Source: Planctomycetota bacterium
GTDB taxonomy: Bacteria > Planctomycetota > UBA1135 > UBA2386
Assembly (NCBI GenBank): GCA_016716265.1
Contig: JADJWQ010000001.1
Location: 682,001-746,000, forward strand
DNA: 64,000 nucleotides
Direction of reading: 5' to 3'
Shown here piece after piece: positions 6,830-14,065 of this stretch. Within the stretch, counting starts at the first letter, position 1; each line of letters starts with the position of its first letter. Both the position numbers and the translations under genes were made by a program. The notes under the pieces are model-generated. The model had not been told where the DNA came from, ran no database searches, and was given only the letters and a program-made list of their open reading frames with translations.

Positions 6830-8538
6830 CGCGCGCCGGCCCTTGCGGCACCTGCCTGCGGAGCATCGTCGCGGACCAGCTCGTTCAGCGAGAAGAAGCC
6901 ACGCCCGTCGAGCCACTGACGCCTGACGCGCATGCCGGCGACCTCGGCGAGGCGGCGCACGTCCTGCGGCCGGAATTTGCGCGACGTGCCGACCTGCACG
7001 GCCCCGCCGGCCGGCAGCTCGAGCTCGAGGTCGAGCTCGCGGACGTAGACCCGCTGCGCGGTCGTCGTCACGACGCGCAGGTCCACGCTCCACGAGCGCA
7101 GCCCCTCGATGGCCGATGGCGGCTCCTCACGGTAGGTCGAGCCGAGCTCGAACAACCCGAGATCGAACGTACCACCGAGGTCGTCGTTGATCCGCCGCAC
7201 CATGTTCAGGAAGAACGACAGGTTCTCGGGACCGGCATTGTAGGCCGCCAGCAGCTCCTGCTCGTCCTTGTGCAGGTCGACACCGACCACGAATCGATCC
7301 GCCGGCGACAGCCGGTCGCGCACGCGGCGCAGGAACGCGACAGTCGCGTCGATGGTCTCGAGGTTGCCGAGCGACGAGCCGAAGAACAGCACGAGCTGCG
7401 GGGCGTCGTGCGACAGCCGCTCGAGCACGTCGTCGAACATCCCGTGCTCCGGCCGGACGACGACCGCGCGCCGGAAGCGCGCCTCGACCTCCTCCCGCGT
7501 TGCCTGCAGCGCACCGTCCGACACGTCGATCGGCACGTAGAGGACGCGTCGCCCACCGTCGGTCGCCGCCTCGAGCAGGTGCGTGACCTTGCGAGCCGAG
7601 CCGCAGCCGAGCTCGACGATCCGCGTCTCGCCACCGACGATCGCCGCGGCATTGTCGCGCAGGATCTCCTCCTCACAGTCGGTCAGGTAGTACTCGGGGC
7701 GGTGCGTGTAGCGGTTGTAGAGTCGCGACGCCGTGGCGTTCCAGATGAACGCGTGGTCGAGTCGCAGCACGCCGCCGTGGTCCTCGGCAGCGGCGCGCAC
7801 CGCGGCGCGGAACGCGTCCTTCGCGATCGGATCGTCGGCCTCGACGACGCGGTACGCGAACGCCCGGAACATCGCGTCCGGGTCCTTCTTCGGCAGGTAC
7901 GGTGCGGGCTCGGTCGCGTCGAGGCGCCGCCAGCGACCGTCGCGCTCGAGGAACTCCGCGCGCGAGCGCACGCCCATCGCGTCCTCCGCCCAGAAGTCCG
8001 TGCGCACGGTGAACACGACGACGCCCCCCGGCTCGATGATCCGGAGCAACTCGTCGAGCGCGTGCGCCGGCGCCTGCCCGTAGCTGAACACACCGACCAG
8101 GATCGCCGCGTGGAAGTGCGACCGCGGGAACACGTCGAGCGGCTCACCGAGGTCCGCCTGCAGCAGCTGCGCGTAGACGCCCTTGGTCGCCGCGACGTCG
8201 AGCATCTCCTGCGACAGGTCGATCGCGGTCAGGTTCTGGAAGCCGAGCTCGCGCAGCGCGACGCCGGCCGCGCCGGTCCCGGCGCCGGCGTCGAGCACCG
8301 GGCGCACCTGCGGATTCGGCACGTAACGGTCGAGCAGCGCGGCTGCCGCGAGGTGCGCCGCGAAGCCGATCGCGTCGTGATCCTCGTCGTAGCTCCGCGC
8401 CCAGTCGGCGTAGAGCGCGCGCAGGTCGGCTCGGGTGCGCGCGCCGTAGGCGCGCTTCCAGATGCGGTCGAGACGGGCGCGGACGTCGGCAGGCAGCGCT
8501 GGTGCGCGCTCGGTCCCCGGGTGTGGAGAGCTCTTCAC
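6826..8538 (-). CDS. Double methyltransferase: class I SAM methyltransferase fused to an EgtD-like domain
   Basis: A 570-residue protein starting at GTG (8536-8538), overlapping the marR stop as GTGA. Residues 45-265 are a class I SAM methyltransferase with VLDAGAGTG at 81-89 and acidic motif II AIDLSQEMLD. Residues 270-550 are a Methyltransf_33/EgtD-type domain with YNRYTHRPEYYLTDCEEEIL, ELGCGSARK near 309-317, FFGSSLGNLE at 385-394, and the LNMVRRIN block near 444-451. EgtD trimethylates histidine to hercynine. The E-x-S motif before the final RKF, whose glutamate (E282 in the M. smegmatis enzyme) contacts the imidazole, reads G-T-S here (517-519), so the substrate is probably not histidine. 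Genetic coupling to a betaine-type transporter suggests the product is an N-methylated solute; this is inference. Confidence 0.8.
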   Translation of the reverse strand: MKSSPHPGTERAPALPADVRARLDRIWKRAYGARTRADLRALYADWARSYDEDHDAIGFAAHLAAAALLDRYVPNPQVRPVLDAGAGTGAAGVALRELGFQNLTAIDLSQEMLDVAATKGVYAQLLQADLGEPLDVFPRSHFHAAILVGVFSYGQAPAHALDELLRIIEPGGVVVFTVRTDFWAEDAMGVRSRAEFLERDGRWRRLDATEPAPYLPKKDPDAMFRAFAYRVVEADDPIAKDAFRAAVRAAAEDHGGVLRLDHAFIWNATASRLYNRYTHRPEYYLTDCEEEILRDNAAAIVGGETRIVELGCGSARKVTHLLEAATDGGRRVLYVPIDVSDGALQATREEVEARFRRAVVVRPEHGMFDDVLERLSHDAPQLVLFFGSSLGNLETIDATVAFLRRVRDRLSPADRFVVGVDLHKDEQELLAAYNAGPENLSFFLNMVRRINDDLGGTFDLGLFELGSTYREEPPSAIEGLRSWSVDLRVVTTTAQRVYVRELDLELELPAGGAVQVGTSRKFRPQDVRRLAEVAGMRVRRQWLDGRGFFSLNELVRDDAPQAGAARAGAR

Positions 8539-9080
8539 TCGGATCCTCGGGCGGTGGCGTCGACCGGGTCGTCGACGCCGGGGGAAGCGACGGGACCGGC
8601 AGCGAGGTCCGCTCCCGGCACGAGGTGTGGTGAGGCCCCGAGCTCGCTCGCGTCCATCATGGCCGCGACGCGCTGCAGCGCGGCGAGGAGCATCGTCTGC
8701 TCCCACGACTCGAGCCCCGCGAGACGCGCCCGGAAGCGGTCCTGCAGCAGCGACGGCGCCCGCGCGAGCGCGACGCGACCGGCAGCGGTGATCTCGACGA
8801 CCACCGAACGACGGTCGGCCGCGGACCGCGCGCGCTCGACCAGCCCGCGCTGCACGAGGCGCGACACGATCCCGGTGACGGTCGGTTGGCTGAGCTGGAC
8901 CTCGCGTGCGAGCGCGCCGGCAGCGAGCGGACCGAGCCGGTCGAGCGCGCGGAGCAGCGCGACCTGCGGTCCGGTCAGCCCGTGCAGCTCGACGAGCCGG
9001 CGGGAGTGCAGGTCGACGGCGCGAACGATGCGCCGGAGCGCGGCGACGATGCGGTCATCCAGAGAGCGGTCGAAGTCCAT
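8535..9080 (-). CDS. MarR-family transcriptional regulator
   Basis: A 181-residue protein starting at ATG (9078-9080). The winged helix-turn-helix spans about residues 35-115: LTGPQVALLRALDRLGP, the recognition region LSQPTVTGIVSRLVQRGL, and the wing RSAADRRSVVVEIT, which is the canonical DRR wing of MarR proteins. The acidic/Ala-Pro tail beyond 150 is unusual and probably disordered. It is the first gene of a four-gene coupled operon and is presumably its own regulator: two copies of a 16-bp semi-palindromic sequence lie 11 and 132 bases upstream of its start. MarR proteins usually repress until a small ligand binds; the ligand here is unknown. Confidence 0.88.
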   Translation of the reverse strand: MDFDRSLDDRIVAALRRIVRAVDLHSRRLVELHGLTGPQVALLRALDRLGPLAAGALAREVQLSQPTVTGIVSRLVQRGLVERARSAADRRSVVVEITAAGRVALARAPSLLQDRFRARLAGLESWEQTMLLAALQRVAAMMDASELGASPHLVPGADLAAGPVASPGVDDPVDATARGSE

Positions 9081-9090
9081 CCGAGGCGAT

Positions 9091-9106
9091 GCTTCGTATC
9101 GAAAGC
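9091..9106. promoter_or_regulatory. Candidate MarR operator, proximal copy
   Basis: GCTTCGTATCGAAAGC, with an inner palindrome TTCG-TAT-CGAA, ends 10 bases upstream of the marR start. A second copy differing at one base is at 9212-9227. Two copies in one short upstream region of a MarR gene is the layout expected for autoregulation; binding is inferred. Confidence 0.5.
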
Positions 9107-9211
9107 AATCATCCGGCTCGGATCAACCTCCCCACTCGCGTCTCCGCTGCGTGTTTCAGGCACAAGCGCCCGCGACCAGTCGACCTGCGCGATTCTCACC
9201 CGGGCCGAAAA

Positions 9212-9227
9212 GCTTCGTATCGACAGC
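9212..9227. promoter_or_regulatory. Candidate MarR operator, distal copy
   Basis: GCTTCGTATCGACAGC differs from the copy at 9091-9106 at one base. It sits between the stop of the upstream PLP-enzyme gene and the marR start, with 105 bases between the two copies, a spacing of about 11.5 helical turns from start to start (121 bp). Confidence 0.45.
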
Positions 9228-9272
9228 GTCATCCCCGCCGGGGAGCGGTGCCGACCCACCGTTCCCGACCGC

Positions 9273-10499
9273 TCACATGCCCACGCGCTCGAGCGCGCGC
9301 ACCATCTGCTGCCAGCGCTGCTCGATCGAGCCGCTGTAGCCGATCGAGACGCGCAGATAGCCCGGCGCGATGCCCGCGGCCTTCTGGCTGTCGGGATCGA
9401 GCTCGCTCGACGTCGACGCCGCGGACAGCGACATCAGCGTGTCGAAGTAGCCGAGGCTGACCGCGATCCAGCCGAAGTTCTGCTCGTTCTGCAGGCACTG
9501 CATCAGCCGGTTCGTGCGCTCCGGGTCGTCGATCTGGATGCCGAAGATGCCGCCGAATCCGAACTCGGGGTTCATCAGTGTCCGCAGCAGCTCGTGCTGA
9601 GGGTGCGACGGCAGACCGGGGTAGACGACCTCGAGGCCGCGCTCGGACAACCGCTCGGCGAACGTCTGCGCGCGTCGGGAATGCTCCATCATCCGGATGC
9701 CCAGATGCGGCAGTCGCATGCTGATCTCGAACGCGGCGCGCGGATCCATCGTTGGACCGAGCAACATCAGGGCGCCCGTGTGCACGTCCATCATCGAGTT
9801 GATCAGCACCTTCGTGCCACACACGGCGCCCGCGATGAAGTCGGATGCTCCATTGATGAACTTCGTCATGCTGTGCACGACGACGTCTGCTCCGAGCCGC
9901 GCCGGCGACACGATCAGCGGGCTGAACGTGTTGTCGACGACCAGCTTCGCGCCACGGCGGTGCGCGATCGCCGCGAGCTTCGGAATGTCGGCCACGCGGA
10001 GCGTCGGATTGCTGAGCGTCTCCACGTAGAGGATGCGGGTGCGATCGGTCATCGCAGCCTCGACGGCGGCGAGATCGCAGGTATCGACGAACGTCGTGGT
10101 CACCGCGGTCTTCGCGGGCAGGAAGTCGTGCAGCAATGCAAATGTGCCGCCGTAGATCGTCGCCGACGACACGACGTGGTCGCCGTGCCCACACAGCTGG
10201 ACGATCACCGACGAGATCGCGCCGAGCCCGCTCGCCGTGCAGTAGGCGGCCTCCGTGCCCTCGATCGCCGCGAGCTGCCTGCCGAGGACGTAGACCGTCG
10301 GATTGAAATGGCGGCCGTAGAGATAGCAGCCGTCGCGACCGGTCTCCGGGCCAAGGTGTCCAGAGAACAGCTCGGGCATCTGATGCGGGTCCAGCACGGT
10401 GAACGTCGTGCTGGTCTCGATCGACATGTTGACGCCGCCGTGCTCGCCGAACTCGTGACGGGCCCGGGCGAGTGCGGCAATGGGATCGAAGCGTTCCAT
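9273..10499 (-). CDS. PLP-dependent Cys/Met metabolism enzyme (cystathionine gamma-synthase / methionine gamma-lyase family)
   Basis: Fold-type I PLP enzyme of about 408 residues from the ATG at 10497-10499; ATG at 10551-10553 and GTG at 10575-10577 are in-frame alternatives, but conserved sequence (RFDPIAALARARHEFGEHGG) begins at this start. Family marks: YGRHFNPTVYVLGRQLAAIEG, the cofactor-ring segment TASGLGAISSV, YVETLSNPTLRVADIP, LVVDNTFSPL with the cofactor aspartate, and HSMTKFING with the Schiff-base lysine. Such enzymes make or cleave C-S bonds in homocysteine, methionine or cystathionine. The exact reaction cannot be read from sequence. It lies upstream of, and in the same direction as, the marR operon with a 192-base gap that contains the candidate operators. 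Confidence 0.82.
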   Translation of the reverse strand: MERFDPIAALARARHEFGEHGGVNMSIETSTTFTVLDPHQMPELFSGHLGPETGRDGCYLYGRHFNPTVYVLGRQLAAIEGTEAAYCTASGLGAISSVIVQLCGHGDHVVSSATIYGGTFALLHDFLPAKTAVTTTFVDTCDLAAVEAAMTDRTRILYVETLSNPTLRVADIPKLAAIAHRRGAKLVVDNTFSPLIVSPARLGADVVVHSMTKFINGASDFIAGAVCGTKVLINSMMDVHTGALMLLGPTMDPRAAFEISMRLPHLGIRMMEHSRRAQTFAERLSERGLEVVYPGLPSHPQHELLRTLMNPEFGFGGIFGIQIDDPERTNRLMQCLQNEQNFGWIAVSLGYFDTLMSLSAASTSSELDPDSQKAAGIAPGYLRVSIGYSGSIEQRWQQMVRALERVGM

Positions 10500-10667
10500 G
10501 GTCTGCTCGGGACTGGGGTCCACGCGGAGGGGAATCACCCGGATCGGGTTCATCCGGAAGCCGGCCGTGCGGCCCACGGTCGGGCCTCGGTGGCCACGCC
10601 CTGGTGGAACCCGCGCGACGCACGACGAATTGCCGCTCGGCGCCGCTCAGGACGAACGGTACGCAGC

Positions 10668-10703
10668 GCGGCCCGGTCGGCTCCGCGGAACCGACCGGGC
10701 CGC
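10668..10703. terminator. Strong 13-bp hairpin between two minus-strand genes
   Basis: GCGGCCCGGTCGG (10668-10680) pairs perfectly with CCGACCGGGCCGC (10691-10703) around a 10-nt loop. It lies downstream of the minus-strand secreted-protein gene that stops at 10777 and upstream of the PLP gene, so it most likely ends the first transcript. No T-run follows. Confidence 0.6.
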
Positions 10704-10776
10704 GTGCGGCTCACCGGCTCATCCGAGGATGGCGATCCCCGGCTCGACGAGGGTCAGCACGCCATCGCCGACCGCG

Positions 10777-11799
10777 TCAGCGGCACGCGACGTCGAGCGT
10801 GTTGCTGGTGCCGAAGCGCAGACCGCGCGGCGTGACGAGCACGGTCATCTGCTGCACCGAGAAGCTGCCACCGGCGCGCATCGGGAAGGGCACCAGCGTG
10901 CGGGCGTTCCCCATCGCGTCGGTGCGGAAGACCTCGTGCAGGATCGCGGTCCGGAAGAACACGCAGTTCGACATCGCGATCGGGAAGGTCTGGCCGTCCG
11001 GCGACACGATCGTCAGGCCGATCGCGTCCGGGAGCGCACCCGTCAGACCGAGACCCAGCGCCGGGCCAGCGCCGTTCGGATCGCGGACGATCGCACCGGC
11101 GAGCACGCCACCCTCAGGGCAGCTGCGCTGGCCGACGGTCACCGTGCAGCCGGGGCCGGGCGCATCCGGGACGAAGAACACGTTCAGGTTCATCCGGAAC
11201 GTCGCCGGCGTGCCGCCCGTCTGTGGATGGGCCTGCCCGCCGATCCCGATCGCGATCGTCAGGCCGTTCGCGTCGACCGTCAGATCCTCGAAGGCGTCGC
11301 GCTGCGGATTGCCGTCGGGCGTGAAGGTCTTGACGACCCGGCCGACCCGCACCTCCGCCACCGCACGGCTGTCGCGCGCGTCCCCGCCGAAGTGGATGAC
11401 GAGGTCTCCCTGGACGGCCTGGCGCGCGCTGAGGGTCAGCTCGTAGGTCTGCAGGCCCGGAGCCCAGGGATTGCCCGCGAGCGTGCCGGCGACGTTGCCG
11501 TCCGCAGCGAACGCGCCGACGTCGAAGCGGGCGCCGACCCCCGGCCCCTGCGGGGTCTGCAGCATGACGAGCCCGGCGGCCGACTGGGCGAACGCGCTAC
11601 GGCCGTCCTCGGCACGGAGGACGAGCGGCCGCTCGATCGCGGTCTGACCGCGGGCGCCATCGATCTGGCGATTGGCGTGGACGGCGATCGCGTCAGCCGT
11701 CTGGAGCGCCGCGAGCACCGGCGCCTGATGGCCGGACTGCGCGACGAGGGACACGGCAGTGCCCAGCAGGGCACCCGCACACAGGAGGCTTCGGTTCAT
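10777..11799 (-). CDS. Secreted protein of unknown function
   Basis: 340 residues from ATG (11797-11799). A signal peptide is clear: MNRSLLCAGALLGTAVSLVAQ, with cleavage likely after the Ala-Gln region. The mature protein is rich in Gly, Thr, Val and Ala, predicted all-beta, with one cysteine pair in the GCTVTVGQRSCPEGG region and further cysteines near the C-terminus (SNCVFF, DVACR). It resembles the many lineage-specific exported proteins of Planctomycetota that report surface or material properties only weakly, and no named domain is recognisable. It is alone between a hairpin downstream and a roughly 300-base divergent intergenic region upstream. Function unknown. Confidence 0.7.
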   Translation of the reverse strand: MNRSLLCAGALLGTAVSLVAQSGHQAPVLAALQTADAIAVHANRQIDGARGQTAIERPLVLRAEDGRSAFAQSAAGLVMLQTPQGPGVGARFDVGAFAADGNVAGTLAGNPWAPGLQTYELTLSARQAVQGDLVIHFGGDARDSRAVAEVRVGRVVKTFTPDGNPQRDAFEDLTVDANGLTIAIGIGGQAHPQTGGTPATFRMNLNVFFVPDAPGPGCTVTVGQRSCPEGGVLAGAIVRDPNGAGPALGLGLTGALPDAIGLTIVSPDGQTFPIAMSNCVFFRTAILHEVFRTDAMGNARTLVPFPMRAGGSFSVQQMTVLVTPRGLRFGTSNTLDVACR

Positions 11800-12106
11800 G
11801 AGAGCAGGAGGGGTTGCGGGGCGGGCGAGGCGATGTGTGTCGTCGACCCGAGGACGCTGATCGGTGATTGTCCGTCGTGCGCCGGGACGCCGGCACGGCG
11901 CCGTCACGAAATCGTCGGTGCGGTGCCCCCGTTCTTCCCGGGCGAAACGGAACCCTCGCCCGGACGGCCGCCGGGCGCTCGTGTCACGCTGGCCGGCGGG
12001 GCGCGGCGCCGTCCCGGGTCCACCGCCAGCCTCGCACTCCCTCCGCCACCTCCCACCCGGGAGAACCCGGGTCGGTGGCTCCGGACCGAACTCCGGGAGC
12101 AGACCG
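11800..12106. other. Divergent intergenic region
   Basis: Lies between the minus-strand secreted-protein gene and a short plus-strand gene, so it should hold both promoters. The only site seen is a GGGAG purine run at about 12095 before the ATG at 12107. No RNA gene or repeat stands out. Confidence 0.4.
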
Positions 12107-12301
12107 ATGAACTTCGACGCCACCGACCTCCTGCGGGCGCTGATCGGTGCCTGCCGCGAATGGAACCGCTCGGACGATCCCGACGCGCGCGACGCCGCCC
12201 GCCGCGACGTCATCGAATCGCTGGAGGAACTCCTCGAGCTCGCGCGCGGCGGCGAGGACCTCCCGAATCCCGACCGCGTGCACGGCCATCTCGACACCTG
12301 A
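12107..12301 (+). CDS. Small acidic protein of unknown function
   Basis: 64 residues from ATG (12107-12109), preceded by a GGGAG ribosome-binding-like run about eight bases upstream. The sequence is helical and acidic: LLRALIGACREWNRS, then DVIESLEELLELARGGEDLP. No signal peptide or known domain. The ribosome-binding site, amphipathic helix pattern and clean fit between neighbours support a real gene. It is convergent with a small lipoprotein gene 21 bases away. Confidence 0.5.
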   Translation: MNFDATDLLRALIGACREWNRSDDPDARDAARRDVIESLEELLELARGGEDLPNPDRVHGHLDT

Positions 12302-12322
12302 GCCGCGCACGGGACCGCCCGC

Positions 12323-12601
12323 TCAGCTGCCCTCGAAGTCCTCCGGCGGGTTGATCGGTCCGTACGGATGGACGTCCCAGATCCACTGGAACGGGAAGGT
12401 CACCACATCCCAGGCGAGCGCGAACGGGAACGCGACCACGGTGCCGCCGGCGCGCACGTAGATCGACTTGTTGCGCGAGGGCCTGCTGTAGGTGCTCGGC
12501 CGACCCTGCGACCATTCGATGAGGTGCGACGTCGCGCAGCTCGAGCAGAGGAGCGCGAGGACGAGCGCGAGGCCAGGCGCGAGGCGGCGGAGTCGGGTCA
12601 T
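12323..12601 (-). CDS. Small lipoprotein, weakly YceK-like
   Basis: 92 residues from ATG (12599-12601). The N-terminus MTRLRRLAPGLALVLALL followed by CSSC gives a lipoprotein signal with acylation at one of the cysteines near residues 19-22. The mature part has a basic patch and an aromatic region, FPFALAWDVVTFPFQWIWDV, similar in style to small envelope lipoproteins (YceK/DUF1375), which end in a D-x-x-x-x-P pattern. The family link is tentative. It would be anchored in the cytoplasmic or outer membrane. It stands alone, convergent with the small acidic protein gene. Confidence 0.6.
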   Translation of the reverse strand: MTRLRRLAPGLALVLALLCSSCATSHLIEWSQGRPSTYSRPSRNKSIYVRAGGTVVAFPFALAWDVVTFPFQWIWDVHPYGPINPPEDFEGS

Positions 12602-12838
12602 GGACGGGTCCGGTTCGATCGGGGCGACCGGCAAGATACCGGCGGGCCGGCCGCACCGCGACGGCGATCGTGGCGCCGGCGACGCTGGGACGGCGCGGGT
12701 TCGCGGGATCTTCCCGTCCCGCAGGATCCATGCGCCGGACGCGGGCAGCAGAGCGCCGACCCGGACGCTGCGCGAGCTCCGGTCGCGAGGTCGCGACGGG
12801 ATCTCGTGCAGCGTCCGGGCTAGAGTGCCGGGCCCCCC

Positions 12839-14047
12839 ATGCGCCTCCTCGTGCTGACTCCGTTCCTGCCCCGGGACGCCGCCGAGCACGGCGGTGGCGC
12901 CTACCTGGGCGCGCTGCTCGGCGCGCTCGCGGCGCGCGCGACCGTCGACCTCGTGAGCTTCGTGACCCCCGCCGAGCTCGCGGCGCGCCACCGGCCGGAC
13001 CCAGGTCTGCGGCAGGTCGATCTGGTCGCGCGCGCCGAGCGTTGCGACCGCGCCGGTCTCGCCGCGATCGGGCACCGCGCGCGGATGCTGAGGAGCTTCG
13101 CGCTCGCCGGCCTGCCGGTGGTCGCCGCGAAGTTCGCGTCGCCGACGCTGCGGGCCGTGCTCGCGACGCGCCTCGCCACCGAGCGCTACGACGCCGTGCT
13201 GTGCGAGATGAACCTGATGGCGCAGTACCTGCCCGCGACGCGTGGGCCGGACGGTCCGTTGCGCGTGCTGACCGACCACGAGGGCGGCGACCCGGTCGTG
13301 GCGGCGATCGGTCCGCTCGGGCTGGGGCGCCGCCGCGACGCTCGACTGTGGCGACGCTACGTGGAGCGCTTCTACCCGCGCGCCGATCTGCTGCAGGCGC
13401 TGAACGAGGTCGATGCGCAGCGCCTGACGGAGCGACTCGGCCGCAGCGTCGCGGTCCGGCCCGCGAGCGTGACGACGCCCGTGGCGGTGACCGATCTGGC
13501 CGCGGCGGAACCGGTCGCGCTGTTCTTCGGCGACTTCCGCCACGGCCCGAATCCGGAAGCGGCCCGGTTCCTCGCCGAGCGGGTCGCGCCGCTCCTGCGA
13601 CCCGGCACGGCTGCAATGTGGATCGCAGGCCGCGATTCGCAGCGGGCGCTTCCGGCCGCGACGGCGGCCGTGTCGGTGCTCGGCTTCGTCGACGACCTGT
13701 CGGCACTGCTCGGGCGCGTGCGGGCCGTCGTCGCCCCGGTGTTCTCCGGCAGCGGCACGCGCATCAAGATCCTGACGGCATTGGCGCACGGCGTGCCGGT
13801 GATCACCAATGCGCTCGGCGCGCGCGGGCTGGGGACGCAACCGGCCGGAGTCGTGCTCGCGGAGACGCCCGACGCGATCGCCGCGGCGATCATGGATCTC
13901 ACGACGCGGCCCGCGACCGACCTCGGTGCCGCGGCGCGCGCCGCGCACCTTCGCGAGCACGTGCCCGCGGCGGCCGCCGCGCGACAGCTCGCGCTGCTCG
14001 AAGGCGCGCTGCGCGGGCCCCCGCGTGCCGTCGGCGCACACCCCTGA
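12839..14047 (+). CDS. GT4-like glycosyltransferase
   Basis: 402 residues from ATG (12839-12841). The N-terminal Rossmann half begins RLLVLTPFLPRDAAEHGGGAYLGALLGAL, with the glycine-rich acceptor-side loop of group 1 glycosyltransferases. The C-terminal half has a strand-turn start ALFFGDFRHGPNPEAARFL, then VLGFVDDLSALLGRVRAVVAPVFSGSGTRIKILTALAHG, matching the sugar-nucleotide binding site of the GT4 family including the G-x-x-x-K-x-x-E-like region. It probably transfers a sugar onto a lipid or surface polymer, but donor and acceptor are unknown. The gene is isolated and convergent with the radical SAM gene. Confidence 0.82.
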   Translation: MRLLVLTPFLPRDAAEHGGGAYLGALLGALAARATVDLVSFVTPAELAARHRPDPGLRQVDLVARAERCDRAGLAAIGHRARMLRSFALAGLPVVAAKFASPTLRAVLATRLATERYDAVLCEMNLMAQYLPATRGPDGPLRVLTDHEGGDPVVAAIGPLGLGRRRDARLWRRYVERFYPRADLLQALNEVDAQRLTERLGRSVAVRPASVTTPVAVTDLAAAEPVALFFGDFRHGPNPEAARFLAERVAPLLRPGTAAMWIAGRDSQRALPAATAAVSVLGFVDDLSALLGRVRAVVAPVFSGSGTRIKILTALAHGVPVITNALGARGLGTQPAGVVLAETPDAIAAAIMDLTTRPATDLGAAARAAHLREHVPAAAAARQLALLEGALRGPPRAVGAHP

Positions 14048-14065
14048 CGGACGGTCCGCGCGGCC

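Noticed and set aside
4479..9080. Assignment of the operon as an ergothioneine uptake and synthesis system (EgtUV plus EgtD)
   Set aside because: Domain order is reversed relative to EgtU, the EgtD-like domain lacks the imidazole-binding glutamate, and no egtB-like gene is nearby. Kept only as one of several possibilities.
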